5,165 nucleotides of DNA, taken from assembly GCA_024280195.1 (NCBI GenBank), contig JAJRQP010000218.1:1-5165 (forward strand). The letters run 5' to 3'. Numbering within the stretch: position 1 is the first letter of the stretch; every line of letters starts with the position of its first letter. Below the pieces are notes generated by a model. That model was not told where the DNA came from, made no database searches, and worked only from the letters and a program-made list of their open reading frames with translations. This DNA comes from Bacteroidota bacterium (GTDB taxonomy: Bacteria > Bacteroidota > Bacteroidia > Flavobacteriales_D > Crocinitomicaceae). A program made the translations under genes and the position numbers. Of this stretch, positions 1 to 5,165 are shown piece by piece.

Positions 1-4
1 AGAT

Positions 5-1531
5 ATGAGCAAAGAATTAATTGTGACAGTACTAGTACTCTACTTTTTAGTACTGATAGCTATTTCATATTTCACTTCTAGAAAAGCAGATAATTCCTCT
101 TTCTTTTTAGGAGAAAGAAAATCTCCTTGGTACATTGTTTCATTTGGAATGATCGGTGCATCTTTGAGTGGTGTTACATTTATCTCAATACCTGGCTGGG
201 TTGGCAATGAAAGTAATCAATTTAGCTACATGCAAGCAGTGCTAGGTTATCTAGTCGGTTATTTTATTGTTGCGTATGTATTGTTGCCTATCTATTATCG
301 CCTCAATTTAACTTCTATCTACGAATATCTAAAACAACGTTTTGGTTTTTGGTCTTATAAAACGGGAGCATCTTTTTTCTTGCTCTCAAGGATAATTGGT
401 GCATCTGTTCGTTTATTGCTGGTTGCAAATGTTTTACAAGATATCCTCTTTGATGATTGGGGAATACGCTTTGAATTTACAGTAGTTATATCTGTAATTT
501 TAATTTGGCTTTATACCAACCGTGGCGGAATAAAAACAATCGTTTGGACAGATACTTTGCAAACAGCTTTCATGCTTGGATCTGTTTTGTTAACAGTTTG
601 GTTTATCAGTGATGCGCTAAATTTATCGGAATCAACAGGTGTGGTGTCAACTATTGCAGATAGTTCTTATTCTAAAATATTTTTCTTTGATGATATTAAC
701 GATAGCAATCACTTTCTAAAGCACTTTTTGGGCGGTATTTTTATCACTATCGGAATGACAGGACTCGATCAAGATATGATGCAAAAGAATTTAAGTTGCA
801 AGAATATAAAGGATGCACAGAAGAATATGATTTCTATGGCATTTGTTTTAGTGATTGTGAATCTAGTTTTTTTAGGTTTGGGTGCCTTACTTTATATTTA
901 TGCAGCAAAAAACGGAATTGAATTTGAAAAATCTGATTTGTTATTTTCTTCTGTTGCGATGAGTGATGCAGCAGGTCCTGTTATTGGTGTGCTATTCTTA
1001 CTAGGTTTAATTGCCGCAGCATATTCCAGTGCAGATTCTGCGTTAACCTCCTTGACAACCTCATTCTCCATTGATTTTCTGGGAGTAAAAGAAGAAGGCT
1101 ATGATGAGAATAAGAAAGAGTCTACTCGAAAGGTTGTTCACGTTGCAATGTCTGTTGTGATTATTCTGACCGTTATTCTTTTAAAGAACACAACAGATGG
1201 TTCAGCAATCGGGTTGCTAATGAAGTTCGCAGGATTTACGTACGGTCCACTCATCGGTATGTTCTTTTTTGGAATTCTTTCTAAACGTTCAATTAAAGAT
1301 CAATTCATTCCAATAATGAGTATAGTGTCTATCTTAACAACTGTCATTTTGTGGTATTTGTCTGCAGGTGCTCCAGGAGGTTATGAAGAGAATGGAGTCG
1401 CAATGGGAGTTTTTGGAGCGTATAAGTTCGGCTTTGAAATCATCCTCGTCAACGCGCTAATTACATTCTTCGGACTGATGGTTTTATCAAAGAAGGAATC
1501 AGAATTACTAACTCAAAGTGATAAAATCTAG
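5..1531 (+). CDS. Sodium:solute symporter (SSS family), substrate unknown
   Basis: This is a secondary transporter of the solute:sodium symporter family (LeuT fold), expected in the inner membrane, where it uses the Na+ gradient to import a solute. The 508 residues form about 13 hydrophobic segments, roughly at 4-22, 42-66, 76-98, 119-146, 156-172, 183-204, 240-258, 277-300, 325-355, 377-394, 403-426, 434-453 and 474-494. Family hallmarks are GMIGASLSGVTF (48-59) in the first core helix, GGIKTIVWTDTLQ (174-186), GLDQDMMQKNL (253-263) and AAYSSADSALTS (338-349). By comparison with vSGLT, A338, S341 and S342 match the Na2 sodium-site positions. The length is normal for the family. The ATG at 5 fits the usual N-terminus, but only four bases precede it, so an upstream start cannot be fully excluded. 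The substrate cannot be read from the sequence; sugars, sialic acid, amino acids and others occur in this family. The gene ends with TAG, 84 bases before the next gene on the same strand. Confidence 0.93.
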   Translation: MSKELIVTVLVLYFLVLIAISYFTSRKADNSSFFLGERKSPWYIVSFGMIGASLSGVTFISIPGWVGNESNQFSYMQAVLGYLVGYFIVAYVLLPIYYRLNLTSIYEYLKQRFGFWSYKTGASFFLLSRIIGASVRLLLVANVLQDILFDDWGIRFEFTVVISVILIWLYTNRGGIKTIVWTDTLQTAFMLGSVLLTVWFISDALNLSESTGVVSTIADSSYSKIFFFDDINDSNHFLKHFLGGIFITIGMTGLDQDMMQKNLSCKNIKDAQKNMISMAFVLVIVNLVFLGLGALLYIYAAKNGIEFEKSDLLFSSVAMSDAAGPVIGVLFLLGLIAAAYSSADSALTSLTTSFSIDFLGVKEEGYDENKKESTRKVVHVAMSVVIILTVILLKNTTDGSAIGLLMKFAGFTYGPLIGMFFFGILSKRSIKDQFIPIMSIVSILTTVILWYLSAGAPGGYEENGVAMGVFGAYKFGFEIILVNALITFFGLMVLSKKESELLTQSDKI

Positions 1532-1566
1532 CTTAATGCGAAGAATTGTGTCGTTTTTTTGTGAAT

Positions 1567-1601
1567 AATTCATAATTCATAATTCATAATTATCAATTCT
1601 T
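1567..1601. repeat. Heptanucleotide tandem repeat (AATTCAT type)
   Basis: Three perfect consecutive copies of AATTCAT (1567-1587) are followed by two degenerate units, AATTATC (1588-1594) and AATTCTT (1595-1601). The array occupies nearly half of the 84-base gap between the symporter and the GlmU-like gene and ends 14 bases before the ATG at 1616. It is non-coding. It may simply be a short AT-rich spacer repeat. A change in copy number would alter spacing upstream of the GlmU-like start, but any regulatory role is inference. Confidence 0.8.
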
Positions 1602-1615
1602 CATAACTTAGTCCT

Positions 1616-2740
1616 ATGAAAATTCAGCTCCACGATAATAAAAAGCATCTTGATTTTGCTCCATTGACCTTAACTCGCCCTGTCGGGAATTTGCGAATGG
1701 GAATTTTAACCAATGATGAAAGGTGGAAGTTGCTCGTTCCAAACGCAGAAATTTATTTCGAAACAGAAGATTATCTTTCTGAAAAATTTCAACAGTCAAG
1801 CCAGGCAATCGTTGTAAATGCATGCGTAATTCCAAATAAAGAAATTGCAAACGAAATAATTAAGCTGAAAGGAAACGAGGAATTGATTATTGATGGTGTG
1901 TGGTTGGCTCGTTCTGGAACAGGAGAAATTCTGAAAGAATATTCAGGGAAATTACCTACAGTTATCAATCATCGATGGGAACTGTTTCAGAAGAATGCCG
2001 AAGTTTTAGAGCAAGATTTTCAACTGGTGACCAAAGGGAGAATGTCTGTTCAATTATCTTCTACCAATACAATTATTGGAGATGCAACAAAAATTTTCTT
2101 AGAAGAAGGAGCAAGAGTTGAAGCGTCCATTTTAAACACAAACGACGGACCTATTTATATTGGTAAGAATGCTGAGATAATGGAAGGTTCTATAATTAGA
2201 GGAGGTTTGGCAATGCTTAAAAACAGTGTCTTAAAGCTTGGAGCAAAGGTTTATGGAGCAACAACAATTGGTCCTCATTGTAAAGTCGGAGGAGAGGTAA
2301 ATAACGTTATTTTCTATGCTTATTCTAATAAAGGTCATGATGGTTTTGTTGGTAATTCTCTGATTGGAGAATGGTGCAACCTTGGAGCAGACACAAATAC
2401 TTCTAATCTAAAGAATAATTACGGTTTAGTAAAAACCTATTCTTTCAAATCCAAAAATATTGAACAAACTGAAGTTCAATTTATGGGATTAGTGATGGGG
2501 GATCATTCTAAATGTGGTATCAACACAATGTTTAACACAGCTACTGTTGTTGGGGTGTCGAGCAATGTCTTCGGTGCAGAATTTCCACCAAAATACATTC
2601 CTTCATTCTCTTGGGGTATCCACGGAGATGCCTACGATTTTTCAAAAGCAATTGAGAGTTCTAATAATATGATGGTCAGACGTGGACTTGAGCTGTCAAA
2701 AGAAGAGATTGCAATTTTACAGTATATTTCCAAAGAATAA
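1616..2740 (+). CDS. GlmU-like sugar nucleotidyltransferase / left-handed beta-helix acyltransferase
   Basis: This complete 374-residue cytoplasmic protein resembles the Bacteroidota GlmU-family proteins. These are thought to supply UDP-N-acetylglucosamine for peptidoglycan and other envelope sugars, by acetylating glucosamine-1-phosphate and then adding uridylate. The N-terminal part (1 to about 140) carries LTLTRPVGNLRMGILT (17-32) and is the alternative nucleotidyltransferase domain. It lacks the LAAGxGTRM loop of classical GlmU. From about residue 150 come imperfect hexapeptide repeats of a left-handed beta-helix (IIGDATKI, YIGKNAEI, TIGPHCKV and others). The stretch YSNKGHDGFVGNSLIGEW (236-253) and the NTSNLKNNYG motif (261-270) mark the acyltransferase-like end. 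H241 is a plausible counterpart of the GlmU catalytic histidine, which is inference. An in-frame TAA at 1604-1606 makes 1616 the first possible ATG. The exact substrate is not proven: another hexose-1-phosphate is possible, and the acetyltransferase activity could be absent. It may be co-transcribed with the symporter. Confidence 0.88.
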   Translation: MKIQLHDNKKHLDFAPLTLTRPVGNLRMGILTNDERWKLLVPNAEIYFETEDYLSEKFQQSSQAIVVNACVIPNKEIANEIIKLKGNEELIIDGVWLARSGTGEILKEYSGKLPTVINHRWELFQKNAEVLEQDFQLVTKGRMSVQLSSTNTIIGDATKIFLEEGARVEASILNTNDGPIYIGKNAEIMEGSIIRGGLAMLKNSVLKLGAKVYGATTIGPHCKVGGEVNNVIFYAYSNKGHDGFVGNSLIGEWCNLGADTNTSNLKNNYGLVKTYSFKSKNIEQTEVQFMGLVMGDHSKCGINTMFNTATVVGVSSNVFGAEFPPKYIPSFSWGIHGDAYDFSKAIESSNNMMVRRGLELSKEEIAILQYISKE

Positions 2741-2808
2741 GTGAGTAAGTGGCTGAAAATGTAAGAGTTAAAAAATTAGGCTATTGCTATAATTTCATCA
2801 GTAACCTA

Positions 2809-2850
2809 TCGAGAAGTGAAGCGATCAAGAAGTCGAAAAGTCAAAAAGCG
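2809..2850. repeat. Purine-rich degenerate AAGT-type repeat
   Basis: This stretch is mostly A and G, with AAGT recurring at 2814-2817, 2830-2833 and 2838-2841. The last two sit in adjacent 8-base units (AAGTCGAA, AAGTCAAA), followed by AAGCG. Similar words (AAGT at 2747-2750) occur between the stop codon of the GlmU-like gene and this point. It looks like a degenerate spacer repeat, and its function is unknown. Confidence 0.45.
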
Positions 2851-2916
2851 TAGCGGTCGTATCTAATCCCCATCTTCCTGCCATCAATCACGACAAAATA
2901 GCAGTCGTATTCTAAT
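2851..2916. repeat. Near-perfect direct repeat, 48-49 base period
   Basis: TAGCGGTCGTATCTAAT (2851-2867) recurs as TAGCAGTCGTATTCTAAT (2899-2916). The two copies differ by one substitution and one inserted T. The bases after each copy share only short words (CATC and a few others), so an old 48-base duplication is possible but unproven. The second copy overlaps a small inverted pair, ACGAC (2890-2894) and GTCGT (2904-2908), with a 9-base loop. Two copies without a conserved spacer do not make a CRISPR array. Confidence 0.75.
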
Positions 2917-3062
2917 GGCACATCCTTTGAACAATACCTTGAAACAAGATTGTCCTCTCTTTTTGAATATATAAGGAAGAATAACTGACAGTTTGACGGT
3001 TTAAAATGTAGAACGGAAATAAAGTAATGTTCGAGTAAAATAAAGAACAAGAGTGGTAAGTG

Positions 3063-3117
3063 TCAACTTCCTTTTTAACTTCTAAACTCCTGACATCCTT
3101 ACCTACTTCTTTCTACC
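3063..3117. repeat. Pyrimidine-rich ACTT-type tract in the lon leader
   Basis: This stretch is rich in C and T and ends 15 bases before the lon ATG. It contains AACTTC twice, 12 bases apart (3065 and 3077), then AAACTCC (3084-3090) and ACTTC (3105-3109). On the opposite strand it reads as AAGT-type words, like the purine-rich stretch at 2809-2850. It may form an unstructured leader or be a degenerate spacer repeat; neither is shown by the sequence alone. Confidence 0.4.
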
Positions 3118-3132
3118 ATACAAAAATAAGAT

Positions 3133-5165
3133 ATGAGTAAATTTTTTGAAAATAAAATGATAGACTTTTCCAAATTGGAAGCAGATGCGGAATTTATTCC
3201 ATTAATCACTGCGGAAGAAGAAGAAAACATGAACAAAGCGGAATACCCTGACGAATTAGCAATTCTCCCTTTGAGAAATAATGTGCTATTCCCAGGTGTT
3301 GTTATTCCAATTACAGTTGGAAGGGATAAATCCATTAAGTTAATTCAAGATGCAAACAAAGGTTCTAAGATTATAGGGGTTGTTTCGCAACAAAATCAAG
3401 AGGTTGAATCTCCTGAATTTGTTGACTTGCATAATATAGGAACGGTTGCGCAGATTATACGTCTACTAAAGATGCCTGACGGAAGCTCTACGGTTATTAT
3501 TCAAGGAAAAAGACGTTTTGAAATAACGCAGCCTATTCAAACAGAACCTTACATGAAGTCTAAGGTCAAGATGCTTAATGAATCTAAAGTGGATGAATCT
3601 GATGAAGAATTGAAAATAATGTTCAAATCGATTAAAGATTTGGCATTGCAAATTATTCAAGAAAGTCCAAATATTCCTTCAGAAGCATCTTTTGCTATTG
3701 GGAATATTGACAGCCCAACGTTCTTGGTAAATTTCATTTCTTCTAACATGAATGCAGATGTTGCTAAAAAGCAAGAAATGCTAAACGAGTTAGATATCAA
3801 AAAGCGTGTGACTTTAGTTTTAGAACATCTCAATCTAGAAATTCAAATGCTCGAAATGACCAATGAGATTCAATCAAAGGTTAGAAAAGACATAGATCAA
3901 CAGCAGCGAGAATATTTCTTACACCAACAAATGAGAACCATTCAAGATGAATTGGGTGGAAATCCTCAAGAGCAAGATGTTACAGATATGCGCGCTCGTG
4001 GTGATAAGAAAAAATGGAATGATATAGTCAAGAAATTATTCAACAAAGAACTGGATAAACTGGGAAGAATGAATCCACAAGGAGCAGAATATACTGTTCA
4101 GATGAATTACCTTGATTTAATGTTGGAATTACCTTGGGATGAGTTCTCTAAAGATAATCTTGACTTAAATAGAGCAAAGAAAATTCTGGAAAGAGATCAT
4201 TATGGATTAGAAAAGGTAAAAGAAAGAATTTTAGAATACTTGGCGGTTCTTAAATTAAAAGGGAATATGAAGTCTCCGATTTTATGTTTCTACGGACCTC
4301 CTGGAGTTGGGAAAACATCTTTAGGGAAATCTATTGCTGAAGCACTAGGTAGAAAGTATATTAGAATGTCTTTAGGGGGATTGCATGATGAATCTGAAAT
4401 TCGAGGACATCGTAAAACATACATTGGAGCTATGCCTGGTCGAATTATTCAAAATATAAAAAAAGCAGGAATTAGTAACCCTGTGTTTGTATTGGATGAG
4501 GTTGATAAGTTAGGACGGAGCAATCACGGAGATCCTTCTTCGGCATTGCTAGAGGTTCTGGATCCAGAACAAAACAGTGAATTCTACGATAATTATATTG
4601 AGACCGAATATGATCTTTCTCGTGTCATGTTTATTGCTACGGCAAACAATCTTTCTACTATTCAAGGTCCATTAAGAGATAGAATGGAATTGATAGAAGT
4701 GAATGGCTATACGGTTGAAGAAAAGGTTGAAATAGCCAAACAACATTTGTTGCCAAAACAAATTAAAGAACACGGTATTAAAAAGAAGAATATTTCGATT
4801 AGTGATAAAGTATTAGAGAAATTAGTCGAAGAATACACCAGTGAATCTGGAGTTCGTGGCTTAGATAAAATGGTTGCAAAGGTTGTTCGTAATAGAGCGC
4901 GTCAAATTGCAATGGAGCAAACTTTTGAAGTTGTTGTTTCTAAAGAAGATTTATTCACGATTCTTGGAGCAGGAAGAGGCAAGACAAAATACGATAACAA
5001 TGATGTTGCGGGTGTTGTAACTGGACTTGCGTGGACGAGTGTTGGTGGAGATATATTATTTATTGAATCATCTATCACAAAAGGGAAAGGTAAGCTTACG
5101 TTGACCGGAAACTTGGGGGATGTTATGAAAGAGTCTGCTGTGATAGCATTAGAATACTTGAAAGC
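3133..5165 (+). CDS. lon: ATP-dependent Lon protease, 3' end beyond the window
   Basis: Lon is a cytoplasmic AAA+ serine protease that unfolds and degrades misfolded and short-lived regulatory proteins as a hexamer. About 678 codons are present and open to the window edge. An acidic extension of about 40 residues precedes the substrate-binding N-domain, which starts near LAILPLRNNVLFPG (42-55). The coiled-coil region has QREYFLHQQM (258-267). The AAA+ module has Walker A GPPGVGKT (388-395), pore tyrosine Y430 in RKTYIGAMPG, Walker B VFVLDE (451-456), sensor 1 in ATANN (502-506), arginine finger R517 in PLRDRME and sensor 2 R575 in SGVRGLDK. Residue numbers run about 32-33 ahead of E. coli Lon. 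The protease domain opens with LAWTSVGGD (632-640) and stops at EYLKA, so the catalytic Ser and Lys (S679 and K722 in E. coli) and roughly 140-150 residues lie outside. An in-frame TAA at 3127-3129 fixes the ATG at 3133 as the first start. The leader AAAAATAAGAT is A-rich without a Shine-Dalgarno motif. All ATPase residues are intact. Confidence 0.97.
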   Translation, partial: MSKFFENKMIDFSKLEADAEFIPLITAEEEENMNKAEYPDELAILPLRNNVLFPGVVIPITVGRDKSIKLIQDANKGSKIIGVVSQQNQEVESPEFVDLHNIGTVAQIIRLLKMPDGSSTVIIQGKRRFEITQPIQTEPYMKSKVKMLNESKVDESDEELKIMFKSIKDLALQIIQESPNIPSEASFAIGNIDSPTFLVNFISSNMNADVAKKQEMLNELDIKKRVTLVLEHLNLEIQMLEMTNEIQSKVRKDIDQQQREYFLHQQMRTIQDELGGNPQEQDVTDMRARGDKKKWNDIVKKLFNKELDKLGRMNPQGAEYTVQMNYLDLMLELPWDEFSKDNLDLNRAKKILERDHYGLEKVKERILEYLAVLKLKGNMKSPILCFYGPPGVGKTSLGKSIAEALGRKYIRMSLGGLHDESEIRGHRKTYIGAMPGRIIQNIKKAGISNPVFVLDEVDKLGRSNHGDPSSALLEVLDPEQNSEFYDNYIETEYDLSRVMFIATANNLSTIQGPLRDRMELIEVNGYTVEEKVEIAKQHLLPKQIKEHGIKKKNISISDKVLEKLVEEYTSESGVRGLDKMVAKVVRNRARQIAMEQTFEVVVSKEDLFTILGAGRGKTKYDNNDVAGVVTGLAWTSVGGDILFIESSITKGKGKLTLTGNLGDVMKESAVIALEYLK

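Larger units (their letters stand above)
2741..3132. other. 392-base intergenic gap upstream of lon, no gene supported
   Basis: No convincing coding region lies here on either strand. The left part (2741-2850) is purine-rich and has recurring AAGT words, for example AAGTCGAA then AAGTCAAA at 2830-2845. The middle (2851-2916) has a near-perfect direct repeat. The right part (3063-3117) is pyrimidine-rich, with AACTTC at 3065-3070 and 3077-3082 and ACTTC at 3105-3109. The lon leader and promoter must lie here or further upstream. The best match to the Bacteroidota promoter pattern (TTTG, then TAnnTTTG) is TTTG at 2962-2965 with ACAGTTTG at 2988-2995. It has two mismatches and a 22-base spacer, so it is weak. 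I see no strong terminator hairpin after the GlmU-like gene. Confidence 0.7.

Noticed and set aside
1539..1560. Possible terminator after the symporter: weak stem followed by seven T
   Set aside because: The stem is only three clean base pairs (CGA/TCG) before mismatches, too weak to call. The T run at 1554-1560 may be chance in an AT-rich gap.
1604..1611. TAACTTAG, a one-mismatch match to the Bacteroidota -7 element TAnnTTTG
   Set aside because: It lies five bases from the ATG at 1616, so transcription would begin at or inside the start codon, and no partner -33 element is evident.
1614..2121. Reading frames overlapping the GlmU-like gene in other frames
   Set aside because: They lie wholly or almost wholly inside a well-supported gene, have no recognisable domains and are explained as shadows of it.
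2777..2808. Hairpin TAGG/CCTA with inner TTGC/GTAA after the GlmU-like gene
   Set aside because: The stem is interrupted by a three-base bulge and a G-T pair, and no T run follows, so it is not a credible intrinsic terminator.
2851..2916. Possible minimal CRISPR array
   Set aside because: There are only two copies, which are imperfect and differ in length, with no further units on either side and no cas genes in the window.
2915..2974. 19-codon plus-strand frame starting ATG GCA CAT
   Set aside because: It is very short, has no upstream signal and no family resemblance, and overlaps the direct repeat. It is most likely chance.
2841..3050. 69-codon minus-strand reading frame in the gap before lon
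   Set aside because: It has only a TTG start, no ribosome-binding signal at a useful distance, and no recognisable domain. Part of its apparent pattern (YDCY, YDRY) comes from the direct DNA repeat. It could be a relic, but I cannot support it as a gene.
3099..3660. Minus-strand reading frames overlapping the start of lon
   Set aside because: They are antisense to clearly conserved Lon N-domain sequence and show no features of their own.

Overview
The window looks like an ordinary chromosomal segment of a low-GC member of the Bacteroidota, probably of the Flavobacteriales. This rests on three things: the AT-rich sequence, the absence of Shine-Dalgarno motifs (starts follow A-rich or unremarkable leaders), and the type of genes. 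These are a sodium:solute symporter of the kind common in that phylum, a GlmU-like sugar nucleotidyltransferase with the N-terminal domain that replaces the classical one there, and a Lon protease with an acidic N-terminal extension. The assignment to phylum is reasonably secure. Anything finer is a guess.

All three genes lie on the plus strand. Positions 5-1531 encode a complete 508-residue SSS-family symporter in the inner membrane. An 84-base gap carrying a heptanucleotide tandem repeat separates it from a complete 374-residue GlmU-like protein (1616-2740). A 392-base gap follows (2741-3132) in which I see no convincing gene. It contains a purine-rich AAGT-type stretch on the left, an 18-base near-perfect direct repeat in the middle, and a pyrimidine-rich ACTT-type stretch just before the next gene. 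From 3133 to the window edge is the first part (about 678 codons) of lon, cut off inside the protease domain before the catalytic serine and lysine.

The genes do not form an evident pathway. One imports a solute using the sodium gradient, one probably makes a nucleotide sugar for the cell envelope, and one degrades misfolded and regulatory proteins. The first two could be co-transcribed. The long gap suggests that lon has its own promoter, but I could not identify one with confidence. I found no RNA genes, insertion sequences, CRISPR arrays or defence genes, and I do not claim a new biological system. The points worth a second look are the repeats in the two intergenic gaps.
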